DNA from: SFWF01 sp045591645
Lineage (GTDB): Bacteria; Bacillota; Clostridia; Oscillospirales; Acutalibacteraceae
Assembly: GCA_045591645.1 (NCBI GenBank)
Contig: JAZNTG010000068.1
Location: 1-36,480, forward strand
Length of the DNA: 36,480 nucleotides
Reading direction: 5' to 3'
In this document: positions 24,345-33,419 of the stretch, piece by piece
How the letters are laid out: the number at the start of each line of letters is the position of its first letter
How positions within the stretch are numbered: the first letter of the stretch is position 1
Position numbers and translations under genes: made by a program
Notes under the pieces: model-generated
The model's input: the letters and a program-made list of their open reading frames with translations, nothing else
Told to the model about the DNA's origin: nothing
The model's database searches: none

Positions 24345-25523
24345 ATGAAGAATTTGTACGAAAGAAAAACAAAAGAAGCGATGCCTGTTCTGGCTATCTG
24401 TTATGATTTTGATAAGACACTATCACCGGATGATATGCAGGCTCAAGGGTATATTCAATCGGTTGGGTATGATGTCAATGATTTTTGGCGAGAGTCGAAT
24501 GAACTCGCTGAAAACAACGATATGGACCAAAATCTCGCCTATATGTATAAAATGATCGAAAAAGCGCGCGGCAAGCTGGTGTTCACAAAATCTACGCTCG
24601 AAGATTACGGTTCTCGTGTGCGCCTTTTCTCAGGTGTAGAGGATTGGTTTGAACGGATTAAAAAATACGGGCAGGAACACGGTGTTATCGTAGAGCATTA
24701 TATAATTTCCTGCGGACTGAAAGAGATGATCGACGGAACTTCCGTAGCGAAAAACGGCGCGTTTGAAAAGATATACGCAAGCTCGTTTTATTATGATGAC
24801 TGCGGCGTAGCGCTATGGCCCGCTCAGGTCGTGAATTATACCAATAAAACTCAATTCCTGTTCAGAATAAGCAAGGGAGTTTTGAATGTAAACGACCAGG
24901 GTGTCAATGATTCTTTTAACAGTGAAGATATCAGAGTGCCGTTTCGTAATATGATCTATATAGGCGACAGCGATACCGATGTGCCTTGTATGAAGCTCGT
25001 GAATTCTTATGGAGGACACTCAATAGGTGTTTATAACGCCAAAACCAAAGATAAAACAAAAGTATATAAGATGATGCGTGAAGGCAGAATAAAATATTAC
25101 ACACCTGCTGATTACTCCGAGGGTACCGAGTTAGACTGCTTGGTCAAGGCTATTATTGACAGAACTGCTTCTAACGAAGTGCTGGAGAATATCCATATCG
25201 AATGTAAAAAAGAAAACCTTGAAGCAGATACACGCAGCAGCGACGAGGAAAAGAAAAAGCTTGATTTAATTATGGCGCTAGAAAACAGTGCGAGTTTTGC
25301 AACGACTCATATGCTGATAAAGGAAATGCAGAAGCGCTCTGATTGGACTTTGGATGAAAAAGAGAGCCTGTTTAAAATAGCGCTTGATAACAGTCAGGTA
25401 TTCTGCATTTTAGCCGACGCTGACCTGAAGAATTTTTATAAAAATCTTTTTAAAGGACTTAAAACATTCTCAAAAAATGCAATAGATGTAAAAACAAAAA
25501 TAGAAACTGCAGAAGCTGTATAG
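24345..25523 (+). CDS. HAD-superfamily phosphatase
   Basis: This 392-residue protein has the HAD catalytic nucleophile motif DFDKTLS (Asp21 and Asp23) and the C-terminal Mg-binding motif GDSDTDVPCM (207-216). The cap inserted between them is of the C1 type. The substrate is unknown; it probably dephosphorylates a small metabolite. Residues about 270-392 form an additional helical extension that I do not recognise. The start at 24345 has only a weak AAAGGA, and no clear promoter lies in the 30-bp gap after the tyrS terminator, so expression may rely on readthrough. An in-frame ATG at codon 13 is an alternative start. Confidence 0.7.
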   Translation: MKNLYERKTKEAMPVLAICYDFDKTLSPDDMQAQGYIQSVGYDVNDFWRESNELAENNDMDQNLAYMYKMIEKARGKLVFTKSTLEDYGSRVRLFSGVEDWFERIKKYGQEHGVIVEHYIISCGLKEMIDGTSVAKNGAFEKIYASSFYYDDCGVALWPAQVVNYTNKTQFLFRISKGVLNVNDQGVNDSFNSEDIRVPFRNMIYIGDSDTDVPCMKLVNSYGGHSIGVYNAKTKDKTKVYKMMREGRIKYYTPADYSEGTELDCLVKAIIDRTASNEVLENIHIECKKENLEADTRSSDEEKKKLDLIMALENSASFATTHMLIKEMQKRSDWTLDEKESLFKIALDNSQVFCILADADLKNFYKNLFKGLKTFSKNAIDVKTKIETAEAV

Positions 25524-25567
25524 AAAGATTTTGTTTGGTTGTCGACAGCCATAATCAGTTTTTAGCT

Positions 25568-25607
25568 AAAAAATACTCCCCGAGCAATACTTGCTCGGGG
25601 AGTTATC
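25568..25607. terminator. bidirectional terminator
   Basis: ACTCCCCGAGCAA (25575-25587) pairs perfectly with TTGCTCGGGGAGT (25591-25603) around a 3-base loop, with A-rich and T-rich flanks. It serves the converging HAD and zinc-ribbon genes. Confidence 0.85.
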
Positions 25608-25630
25608 TTACGGTTGCTTTTTATTGGTAG

Positions 25631-26047
25631 CTATGATTTGACCTTCACCTCAAAATTATTCCTGCATCTCGGGCAATTTACATTGTGGCGTCCGGGTTTT
25701 CGGGGCAATCTCAGCGTTACCCGACAGTGCGGACAGGTCTTGTAAATATGGCTTTCGCGTTCCCTAAATTTTCTTTTTTCAAGCCGCAAAGCACGTACTA
25801 TCTTATTCTTAAAGCCGACAAGCACATTATTTTCTTTCTGCCTTGCCGCAATATTTCTCGACATAAGACGGTACAGATAATAAAACAGTAGTACGGTCTC
25901 GATAAGCTGTACAAGTATGCTGCCGATAAACAGATTAACGGCGGCAAGTACAATGCAGGTAACGATAAGAACCCGACTCACAAGATCCATACCGTAGCTT
26001 AAATATCTGCCGTACATAAACTGCATAAGTTTTTGTCTGAAGCCCAT
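25631..26047 (-). CDS. membrane protein with C-terminal zinc ribbon
   Basis: This 138-residue protein has two closely spaced membrane helices (about 23-43 and 45-62), a basic linker, and a C-terminal zinc ribbon with Cys105, Cys108, Cys125 and Cys128 (CPHC and CPRC). The function is unknown. I start it at 26047, where AGGAG lies 8 bases upstream, rather than at an ATG eight codons earlier within the ABC gene. It follows the ABC gene by one base and is surely co-expressed, so it may assist or sense that transporter; this is inference. Confidence 0.65.
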   Translation of the reverse strand: MGFRQKLMQFMYGRYLSYGMDLVSRVLIVTCIVLAAVNLFIGSILVQLIETVLLFYYLYRLMSRNIAARQKENNVLVGFKNKIVRALRLEKRKFRERESHIYKTCPHCRVTLRLPRKPGRHNVNCPRCRNNFEVKVKS

Positions 26048-26048
26048 A

Positions 26049-29036
26049 TTATTCACTCCTGAGAGCCTCAACGGGATCCTTTTTAGCAGCTATACCCGAG
26101 GGCAGCAGACCCGCGATAAAGGTGAGCAGCATACTTATGAGTACAAGTATAACAGCTGCAACGGGAGGCAGAACAGCCGCGATATTTGATATACCCGAGA
26201 GACTCTGAATAATAGCATTTACGGGGATACAGAAGAGTACCGTGAAGAGTATGCCGAACATACCTGAGGCGAATCCGATCGTGAGAGCCTCGGCGTTGAA
26301 TACTCTCGAAATATCCTTTTTGGAAGCACCGATAGCTCGAAGTATACCGATCTCCTTAGTGCGCTCAAGTACCGAGATATAGGTGATGATGCCTATCATT
26401 ATTGAGGATACAACGAGCGATATCGCAACGAAGGCGATAAGCACGTAAGAAATAACATTTATGATTGTTGCGACCGACGACATAAGAAGTGCCATATAGT
26501 CGGTGTAGCTGATCTGGTCGTCCTCGGATACCTTTGAGTTGTAGTTTGCGATCTCATCGGCTATCATATCCTTTGCCTCAAAGGTTGCGGCATAGATGTT
26601 TATGGTAGAGGGAGAGTCGGGAGATACGCTGCCAAGTGTTCTCAGATTGTCCTTGTAGGTTGATTCCGAAACGGTAGCGGGCATATGAAGGTCATAATAC
26701 TCTACCATCTTTTCGGGCGGAGTCTGCTGTATAAGTCCTGCCAGAGCATAACTCAGCTGCTCCTGTGTGAAAGCCGCAAGCTGCTGAGCTGCGGTTGCAG
26801 CCTGCATCTCACGAAGCGCGTCGGGCAGCATAGCAGTGATAAGCTCTTTAAGCTCATCGTCTGTAAGCTTTGCTATTTCAGCCTCTATCTCAGCGGCAGA
26901 CATAGATGAGTCGGAGGAGCCTGACTCTGCTGAGTACATTGCCACTATCTGAGCCACAAGCTGTTCTCGGGGCATAGCAATAGTGGCTTCTATCTGCGCC
27001 GCTATCTCGCTTTCGGTAGGTGTTGAAACGATAGCTTTGTAAAGTTCTGCTTTTTGAAGGTCGTTCAGTCCCGAAATATATTCGTTAAAGTCAGCAATCT
27101 TGGTCTCGTCATCAGGCTCAACATAATTTTCGGTCTTGAAGGGAAGTCCAGTAATCACATCAATATCGGGATTTGCAAGCTGATCCTTTACTATCTCACT
27201 TTCCGCAGTGTATTCGATAACATAGTCGGTAAGCTGTTTAGTATAAGCAATAGAGCCCTGAAGCATATCGGCAGTAGCGTCCTCTTTCGGACGGATAATA
27301 CCGCTTACCTTCATTTCAATTCCGCTTTCATACATAAGACTAAGCTCAGACGATGACTCGCGACGGTCAATATAGGTGCCGTTTACGGTATCCTTGCGGT
27401 AGAAGTTACAGGAGGGGATAAGACGGAAGGACATATTGCAGATGTCTTCGTAAGACCAGCTTTTGACTTCGGTGTCTACTTCTTCGCCGCTTGTTACATT
27501 CTGCCAGGTGTTTTTGGCGTCTTCAAGAGTGGTAAGACCAAGGGCCAGCAAAGCGACATCGCTCACCTCATTGTTTTCATTTACAACGAGCACGACCTCA
27601 TTATATTCATTCGGCCAGCTTCCGTGGATAACATCATACTGAGAAAGAACGACATCGTTTATCATCTCTCCGTTCTTGCCCGCAAGCATCTGCTCGTAGA
27701 TCTGGATCTGATTCATGCCCATGCCCATGCCGCTCATATTGCCCATACTGCCCATAGAGCCCATATCCATATTGATGCCAATGGATTCCTGCATAAGCTT
27801 CATGGCATCGGACTCTACAATATTCCCGTCAGCGTCCTTGACATAAACGTTGAAGTCAAAAGCATAAGAATAATCGATAGCGCTGATAAATTCGTCAATT
27901 CCGTTAGGGTTGGATTCGAGATAAGTCTTGAAGTCCTTAAGATTGTTTACCGACACCTCTGCGTTTACCATAGTATTAAGAAGCTCGTTTAAAACAGGAC
28001 TTGAATATACCTTATCGAGAGGGTGTTCAGAATTTTTATCGGCGGTGCCCATAAACTTCTGTATAAGCTCGGTCATATCTACAGTTTCTGCCTGAATGGT
28101 GATAGGTGCCGAGGCAAGAGTATCCTCCTGAACATCATCGATATAGGTCTGGATACCGTTTGAAAGAGCAAGAATGAGCGCGATACCGATAATACCGATA
28201 CTGCCTGCAAAGGAGGTAAGGATAGTTCTTGCCTTCTTGGTCATAAGGTTATTAAGCGAGAGAGAAAGCGCGGTAAAGAAGGACATAGAAGGCTTTTTAT
28301 CAGCCTTCTTTGCCTTTTTATCAGCTTTCTTGGGCTCCTCCTCGACCTTTTCCTCTCCATTGTAGGGATCTGTGTCGCCGATAATCTGTCCGTCTAAAAG
28401 GCGGATTATTCTGGTCGAATATTCTTCAGCAAGGTCGGGGTTATGAGTGACCATTATAACGAGCTTATCCTTGGATATCTCTTTGAGCAGCTCCATTATC
28501 TGAACGCTGGTCTCAGAATCAAGCGCACCCGTCGGCTCGTCAGCAAGAAGAATATGGGGATTGTTTACAAGAGCTCTCGCGATAGCAACACGCTGCATCT
28601 GTCCACCCGACATCTGATTAGGCTTTTTGTGTATCTGGTCAGCGAGGCCTACCTTTTCCAGTGCTTCAACAGATCTCTTTCTGCGCTCTGCTTTAGATAC
28701 GCCCGAAAGAGTGAGAGCTAGCTCAACGTTCGAAAGCACCGACTGATGAGGGATAAGGTTATATGACTGGAAAACGAAACCGATAGAATGATTGCGGTAG
28801 GTGTCCCAATCCGAATCCTTGAATTCCTTAGTGGATCTTCCGTTTATGAAAAGATCGCCCTCAGTATAGTGGTCAAGACCGCCAATAATGTTGAGTAGGG
28901 TAGTCTTACCGCAGCCTGATGGGCCGAGGATAGATACAAATTCGCTCTCACGGAATTCGAGATTCACACCGCGCAGAGCCGCAACATTGGTATCGCCTGC
29001 GGAATATTCCTTTACAATGTTAGCGAGTTTAAGCAT
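26049..29036 (-). CDS. fused ABC transporter, MacB/FtsX type
   Basis: This 995-residue protein joins an ATPase and a permease. The ATPase shows Walker A GPSGCGKTT (38-46), signature SGGQ (143-146) and Walker B LLADEP (163-168). A Lys/Glu-rich linker (228-250) leads to a first membrane helix (about 272-293), a very large external domain, and three C-terminal helices (about 860-985) with the FtsX permease pattern LERTKEIGILRAIGASKKDI. MacB-like transporters move peptides or lipoproteins or transmit force by mechanotransmission and are often not importers. The external domain carries a methionine-rich tract (423-441) and Gln/Ala-rich helices (about 680-800). AAGGAG precedes the ATG. The cargo is unknown. 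Confidence 0.85.
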   Translation of the reverse strand: MLKLANIVKEYSAGDTNVAALRGVNLEFRESEFVSILGPSGCGKTTLLNIIGGLDHYTEGDLFINGRSTKEFKDSDWDTYRNHSIGFVFQSYNLIPHQSVLSNVELALTLSGVSKAERRKRSVEALEKVGLADQIHKKPNQMSGGQMQRVAIARALVNNPHILLADEPTGALDSETSVQIMELLKEISKDKLVIMVTHNPDLAEEYSTRIIRLLDGQIIGDTDPYNGEEKVEEEPKKADKKAKKADKKPSMSFFTALSLSLNNLMTKKARTILTSFAGSIGIIGIALILALSNGIQTYIDDVQEDTLASAPITIQAETVDMTELIQKFMGTADKNSEHPLDKVYSSPVLNELLNTMVNAEVSVNNLKDFKTYLESNPNGIDEFISAIDYSYAFDFNVYVKDADGNIVESDAMKLMQESIGINMDMGSMGSMGNMSGMGMGMNQIQIYEQMLAGKNGEMINDVVLSQYDVIHGSWPNEYNEVVLVVNENNEVSDVALLALGLTTLEDAKNTWQNVTSGEEVDTEVKSWSYEDICNMSFRLIPSCNFYRKDTVNGTYIDRRESSSELSLMYESGIEMKVSGIIRPKEDATADMLQGSIAYTKQLTDYVIEYTAESEIVKDQLANPDIDVITGLPFKTENYVEPDDETKIADFNEYISGLNDLQKAELYKAIVSTPTESEIAAQIEATIAMPREQLVAQIVAMYSAESGSSDSSMSAAEIEAEIAKLTDDELKELITAMLPDALREMQAATAAQQLAAFTQEQLSYALAGLIQQTPPEKMVEYYDLHMPATVSESTYKDNLRTLGSVSPDSPSTINIYAATFEAKDMIADEIANYNSKVSEDDQISYTDYMALLMSSVATIINVISYVLIAFVAISLVVSSIMIGIITYISVLERTKEIGILRAIGASKKDISRVFNAEALTIGFASGMFGILFTVLFCIPVNAIIQSLSGISNIAAVLPPVAAVILVLISMLLTFIAGLLPSGIAAKKDPVEALRSE

Positions 29037-29128
29037 TATAAAAACTCCTTATAATCAAATTCGTAAGTATTTTAACACAGTTTATAGTAAATATTGTAAA
29101 CGCAAGGTAAACAAATCTTAGTTTAATC

Positions 29129-29157
29129 TTGAATTTAGGGTGTAAATATGATAATAT
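29129..29157 (+). promoter_or_regulatory. promoter of murI-DUF1934-argS
   Basis: TTGAAT (29129-29134), 17 bp, then TAATAT (29152-29157). The start codon at 29194 lies about 30 bases past the predicted transcription start. Confidence 0.7.
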
Positions 29158-29193
29158 ATTGTGTGTATATATGCAATGAAAGGAGAGGAGACT

Positions 29194-30012
29194 GTGGCAG
29201 ATAACCGTCCTATCGGTGTTTTTGATTCGGGGCTCGGCGGACTTACCGTTTTAAAGGAGCTCGAAAAACTGCTTCCCTATGAAAATATCGTATATTTTGG
29301 CGATACGGGAAGAGTGCCTTACGGAAGCAAGAGTAATGAAACTATAAAGCATTACGCTATGCAGGATGAGCAGTTTTTACTCTCTAAGAATGTTAAATAT
29401 ATCGTAGCCGCCTGCGGAACAGTCAGCGCAGTCGCCGCCGATACCGCAAAAAGCTTACCCGTACCTTTTATGGGTGTGGTGGAAAACGCCGTCATAGATG
29501 CGTTAAACACCACAAAGAACAAAAGAATTGGGGTAATAGGCACACAGGCTACTATAAATAACGGCGCTCATAAAAAGCTTATCAAAAAGCTTATGCCCGA
29601 TGCCGAGGTCATAACTGTCGGTTGTCCGCTTTTTGTACCTCTTGTTGAGGACGGATGGTATTCGGCTGACGATGAAGTCGTTTTAGGCGTTGTAAAAAAA
29701 TACCTTAAGCCTATTATTGACACTAAAGCCGATACTATAATCCTCGGTTGCACACATTATCCCATACTCACCGAAGCAATAACCAAGGTGGTAGGCGAGG
29801 GTGTATGCCTTATCAATATGGGGGTTTCTACTGCGAGGGCGGTAAAAGCTGAGCTTGAACAAAAGGCACTTTTGAACGACGGAAGACAAAAGCCGAAAAG
29901 AGAGCTTTTTGTAAGTGATAAGACCGCCGCTTTTAAAGAGGTCGCAGGAATACTTTTAGGAGATATTGTAGACGACAAGGATGTCAGTCTTGTGGATGTA
30001 AGTCAGATATGA
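29194..30012 (+). CDS. murI: glutamate racemase
   Basis: This 272-residue enzyme converts L- to D-glutamate for peptidoglycan. FDSGLGGLTVL opens the protein, and the two catalytic cysteines are Cys74 in AACGTVSA and Cys186 in LGCTHYP. The first motif is CGTVSA rather than the more common CNTASA; the catalytic Cys is kept. I choose the GTG at 29194 because AGGAGAGG (from 29181) sits just before it; the upstream in-frame ATG at 29176 lacks a ribosome site. Its end overlaps the next gene by 4 bases. Confidence 0.92.
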   Translation: MADNRPIGVFDSGLGGLTVLKELEKLLPYENIVYFGDTGRVPYGSKSNETIKHYAMQDEQFLLSKNVKYIVAACGTVSAVAADTAKSLPVPFMGVVENAVIDALNTTKNKRIGVIGTQATINNGAHKKLIKKLMPDAEVITVGCPLFVPLVEDGWYSADDEVVLGVVKKYLKPIIDTKADTIILGCTHYPILTEAITKVVGEGVCLINMGVSTARAVKAELEQKALLNDGRQKPKRELFVSDKTAAFKEVAGILLGDIVDDKDVSLVDVSQI

Positions 30013-30440
30013 ATAATGTAATTATAAGTATAAAAGGCGAACAAAAGTATACCGACAGTAAGGAATGGGATGTGACCGAGTTTACTACCGAGGGCGTTTT
30101 TGAAAGGACCGAAAACGGTTGTCGTATCGTATATGACGAAAGCGATATGATAGGCGCCGAAAATGTAAAAAGCGAGGTCATCATAGAAAATGGGAGTAAA
30201 GCTCAAATTTCGAGAACGGGTCCTGTCAGCAGCCGTATGACGGTTGAAAAGGGCAAGCGCCACAGCTGCTTTTATTCAACTCCCGAGGGTGATTTTACCA
30301 TAGGCATCTTCGGCGAAGCCGTAACAGCAAGGATAAAAGAATTGAAGGGCGAAATTTATATGAGTTACACTATTGATGTAAATTCCAGCCTTATCAGCGA
30401 AAATAAAATGGAGATAAAGATAAAGGAGATAAAGCAGTAA
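30009..30440 (+). CDS. DUF1934 protein (YwiB-like)
   Basis: This 143-residue protein is mostly beta-strand and fits the DUF1934 family, small calycin-like barrels next to argS in many Firmicutes, including ywiB in Bacillus. The role is unknown. GEFTIGIFGE-like text appears here as GDFTIGIFGEAV, a family hallmark, with MSYTIDVNSSLISENKMEI near the end. ATG overlaps the murI stop (ATGA) and its stop overlaps the argS start, so three genes are coupled. Confidence 0.8.
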   Translation: MNNVIISIKGEQKYTDSKEWDVTEFTTEGVFERTENGCRIVYDESDMIGAENVKSEVIIENGSKAQISRTGPVSSRMTVEKGKRHSCFYSTPEGDFTIGIFGEAVTARIKELKGEIYMSYTIDVNSSLISENKMEIKIKEIKQ

Positions 30441-32125
30441 TGTCTATTATTGTATCCGACGCAAAAAAGCAGATAGAAAATATAATAAATGCGGCGGCAA
30501 AGAGATCAGTTACGGAAGGATTGCTTCCTGAGGCTGAGCTTGGCGCATTTAAAATAGAGTCGACCAAAAGCCGTGAGCATGGCGATTATGCCGTTAACGC
30601 CGCTATGGTCTGGTCAAAGGCTTTCGGGAGCGCACCGCGCAAAATTGCCGAGATATTAGAGAGCAAGTTTGATTTTTCGGGCAGTTATATTGACCGCTCG
30701 GAGATAGCGGGTCCCGGCTTTATCAACTTCTTTTTATCGGACAAGTATTATGCCAATATCGTAGCAGATGTTCTCTCGAAGGAAAAGGATTACGGCAGAA
30801 GTAACTTTGGCGAGGGCAAAAAGGTACTTGTCGAGTTCGTTTCTGCAAATCCCACAGGGCCAATGCATATAGGTAATGCGAGAGGCGGTGCTTTGGGTGA
30901 CTGTCTTGCCGCAGTTTTAGATGCAACGGGCCACTCGGTCGAAAGAGAGTTCTATATCAACGATGCAGGCAATCAGATAAATAAATTCGGTCTCTCTCTT
31001 GATATGAGATATCTGCAGATGTATAAAGACGATATCGAAATGCCTGAGGACTCATACCACGGTGCCGATATCATAGCCCACGCAAAGGCTTTTGCCGATA
31101 TCCACGGTGACTCTTTTGTGGAAAAGGATGAGGCTGAGAGAAGACGCGCTTTAGTAGAGTTTGCTCTTCCGAAAAACATTCAGGGACTAAAGGACGACCT
31201 TCTCAAATACCGTATCGAATACAACACCTGGTTTAAGGAGAGCTCACTTCACGCTGACGGCTCGACCGCCCGTATAATCGAGCTTTTGAAGCAGAGCGGA
31301 CACACCTATATGAGCGAGGACGCGCTCTGGTTCAAGGGCACTGATTTCGGCTCTGAGGATTTCGTGCTTGTCCGTTCAAACGGCGTGCCTACCTATGTTG
31401 TGCCCGATATTGCCTATCATTATAACAAGCTTGTGACCCGCGGATTTGATAAAGCTATCGACATTCTTGGTGCTGACCACCACGGATATGTTCCGCGCCT
31501 TAAAGCGGCTCTGACTGCCCTCGGCGTAGATGCCTCGAGACTTGACGTTGTGCTGATGCAGATGGTGCGTCTTGTCCGCGACGGCGAGGTAATAAAGGCA
31601 TCCAAGCGTTCAGGCAAAGCTATAACTCTTGTAACACTTCTTGATGAGGTCCCGATCGATGCCGCAAGATTCTTCTTCAATCTCCGTGAGCCGAACAGTC
31701 ATTTTGACTTTGACCTTGACCTTGCAGTTGAGGAGTCGAACCAGAACCCCGTTTACTATGTCCAGTATGCACATGCAAGAATCTGCAGCATTATGAGAAA
31801 CCTTGCAGCTGAAGGAATAACGCAGAGAGCTTGTACGCCCGAGGAGCTGGAGCTCTTAAAGGCTACCGAGGAGCGAGAACTGATACTGCATATTGCATCA
31901 TTGACCGACGAGCTTATAGTTGCCGCAAAGGCATACGACCCCGCTAAGATGACCCATTATGTTGTTGAACTTGCAACCAAGTTCCATAAGTTCTATAACG
32001 CTTGCCGAGTCAAAGGCGAGGAAGAGTCTCTCCTTCAAGCACGACTTTCCCTCTGCAAAGCAACCGCAACCGTTATCCAAAACGTTCTCACAATGATGAA
32101 GATAACAGCCCCCGAATCGATGTAA
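30440..32125 (+). CDS. argS: arginyl-tRNA synthetase
   Basis: This 561-residue class I synthetase charges tRNA-Arg. SANPTGPMHIGNARGGALGD carries the HIGH motif as HIGN (143-146); the N-terminal additional domain typical of ArgRS is present (about 1-100), and the C-terminal DALR anticodon-binding domain includes YVQYAHARICSIMR and ends with LCKATATVIQNVLTMMKI. The KMSKS motif is degenerate, as is usual in ArgRS. It closes the murI operon and abuts the accessory region to its right. Confidence 0.95.
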   Translation: MSIIVSDAKKQIENIINAAAKRSVTEGLLPEAELGAFKIESTKSREHGDYAVNAAMVWSKAFGSAPRKIAEILESKFDFSGSYIDRSEIAGPGFINFFLSDKYYANIVADVLSKEKDYGRSNFGEGKKVLVEFVSANPTGPMHIGNARGGALGDCLAAVLDATGHSVEREFYINDAGNQINKFGLSLDMRYLQMYKDDIEMPEDSYHGADIIAHAKAFADIHGDSFVEKDEAERRRALVEFALPKNIQGLKDDLLKYRIEYNTWFKESSLHADGSTARIIELLKQSGHTYMSEDALWFKGTDFGSEDFVLVRSNGVPTYVVPDIAYHYNKLVTRGFDKAIDILGADHHGYVPRLKAALTALGVDASRLDVVLMQMVRLVRDGEVIKASKRSGKAITLVTLLDEVPIDAARFFFNLREPNSHFDFDLDLAVEESNQNPVYYVQYAHARICSIMRNLAAEGITQRACTPEELELLKATEERELILHIASLTDELIVAAKAYDPAKMTHYVVELATKFHKFYNACRVKGEEESLLQARLSLCKATATVIQNVLTMMKITAPESM

Positions 32126-32247
32126 TTAAAGCCAAGTGGAGAATTCAGAATGCAGAATTAATGTGTGGCTTTGCCACGTAAAATAAAAAGCCTTGCAGAA
32201 AAAGCGTGTTATCCTTAACGGAGTTTACGCAAACCGAGTAGGATGAA
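32126..32247. other. gene-free stretch with dispersed-repeat-like text
   Basis: Right after argS come GAATTCAGAATGCAGAATTA (32139-32158), which contains the word CAGAAT twice, and a small hairpin GTGGC-TTT-GCCAC (32165-32177). This text resembles the dispersed noncoding repeats seen in gut Clostridia, judged by memory only. No coding sequence is apparent. It may mark the junction between core and accessory DNA. Confidence 0.3.
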
Positions 32248-32294
32248 GCAAAACCAGCAGTATTGTTGAGATAACAATATTGCTGGTTTTTGCA
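32248..32294 (+). terminator. terminator after argS
   Basis: AAAACCAGCAGTATTGTT (32250-32267) pairs with AACAATATTGCTGGTTTT (32273-32290) with one G-U, an 18-bp stem with loop GAGAT and a T tail. Confidence 0.85.
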
Positions 32295-32496
32295 TTTTAA
32301 CATAGTTGATGCTTTATTCATTCTTAAAGAAAAAATAAAATTATAGAAAGGCAGGTGTAAATTAAAATGTAAATCTCAAAAATGCTCTGATAAAAATTTA
32401 ATATGCCCAAACTCCGTTTTGCATTCGGGCTTATATAAATCAGCCAGATGCAAATAATAGTAAAATATAAGAAGAAAAAGAAACGGAGGTTTTGGT
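32295..32496 (+). promoter_or_regulatory. upstream region of the recombinase gene
   Basis: This AT-rich stretch holds a weak -10-like TAAAAT (about 32460-32465) without a good -35 and a strong ribosome site ACGGAGGT (32483-32490) before the ATG at 32497. A loose inverted repeat with GCCC/GGGC arms lies at about 32403-32430. No gene is seen. Confidence 0.35.
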
Positions 32497-33339
32497 ATGA
32501 AAAAAAGAATTATTACCAATCAAACAATAAAATCGTTCGAGAAATATCTGCTTGAGAACGAAAAGGCGGCAGCGACCATTGAGAAGTATATGAGGGATAT
32601 CCGTCTGTTCGCTGAGTTTGCGACTGAGCGTACATTGGATAAGGCTATGCTCCTTGAATACAAAGGGAGATTAGAACAGTCTTATAGCGTCCGCAGTGCC
32701 AACTCCATGCTGGCGGCTCTTAACTCATTCCTGCGGTTTATGGGCTGGCACGACCTGTGTGTTAAACAGTTCAAGGTGCAAAAGGAAGCCTATTGCTCTG
32801 AGGATAAAGAACTCACCAAAGCAGAATACACCGCCCTTGTGAGAACCGCAGAACAAAAGAAAAACGAACGCTTATCCCTTGTTGTGCAGACGATCTGCGG
32901 GACAGGCATTCGTGTCAGTGAATTGCAGAGTATTACAGTAGAAGCGGTTAGACGTGGAGAGGCAATTGTATCTTGCAAAGGTAAGACAAGAAAGATATTC
33001 ATTGTCAAGGCATTGCAGAAGAAACTGTTACGTTATGCCATAGAGCAGGGAATTGCTTCAGGAATCCTTTTTGTAACGAAGAACGGTAAGCCGCTGAACC
33101 GCAGTAATATCTGGAGGGCGATGAAGGATCTGTGTGAACAGGCCGGCGTTTCTCCGCAAAAGGTATTTCCACACAACTTGAGACACCTGTTTGCGAGAAC
33201 TTTCTATGGTATCGAAAAAGATATTGCAAAATTAGCAGATATTCTCGGTCACTCCAACATTAATACCACTCGCATTTATATCATCACAACCAGTGCTGAA
33301 CACCAACGCCGTATGGAAAATATGCGGCTAATTATCTAA
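32497..33339 (+). CDS. tyrosine site-specific recombinase (putative DNA invertase)
   Basis: This 280-residue protein has an N-terminal SAM-like core-binding domain (about 8-90) and a complete catalytic domain: Arg139 in GTGIRVSEL, a Lys in CKGKTRK (161-163), His226 and Arg229 in HNLRH, His252 in LGHSN, and the nucleophile Tyr261 in NTTRIYI. It is therefore likely active. It is the size of XerC/D and of dedicated phase-variation recombinases. Perfect inverted repeats of 21 bp begin 40 bp after its stop, so its most likely job is to flip the promoter segment between them. It could alternatively be the integrase of a small mobile element; the strict inverted orientation and promoter cargo favour inversion. 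Confidence 0.9.
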   Translation: MKKRIITNQTIKSFEKYLLENEKAAATIEKYMRDIRLFAEFATERTLDKAMLLEYKGRLEQSYSVRSANSMLAALNSFLRFMGWHDLCVKQFKVQKEAYCSEDKELTKAEYTALVRTAEQKKNERLSLVVQTICGTGIRVSELQSITVEAVRRGEAIVSCKGKTRKIFIVKALQKKLLRYAIEQGIASGILFVTKNGKPLNRSNIWRAMKDLCEQAGVSPQKVFPHNLRHLFARTFYGIEKDIAKLADILGHSNINTTRIYIITTSAEHQRRMENMRLII

Positions 33340-33340
33340 A

Positions 33341-33371
33341 AAATAAAACCGCTACATTTCAGCAGCGGTTT
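33341..33371 (+). terminator. hairpin after the recombinase gene
   Basis: AAACCGCT (33346-33353) pairs with AGCGGTTT (33364-33371). The T tail is short (TTTGA), so termination may be partial. It lies between the recombinase stop and the left inverted repeat. Confidence 0.5.
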
Positions 33372-33378
33372 GAATATC

Positions 33379-33399
33379 ACATAATGGTTATTATGTTGT
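33379..33399 (+). repeat. left inverted repeat of the promoter switch
   Basis: This 21-bp site is the exact reverse complement of 33637-33657. Internally it has 7-bp arms ACATAAT and ATTATGT around the asymmetric centre GGTT (33386-33389), plus TGT at the right. Palindromic arms around a short asymmetric spacer are the layout of tyrosine recombinase crossover sites. Identity stops abruptly outside 33379-33399. Confidence 0.9.
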
Positions 33400-33419
33400 A
33401 TTAAACAATAAGAATAGAC

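Noticed and set aside
32403..32430. Inverted repeat GCCC/GGGC upstream of the recombinase as a terminator or second recombination site
   Set aside because: The arms pair over only a few bases and there is no U-tract or match to the 21-bp repeats.
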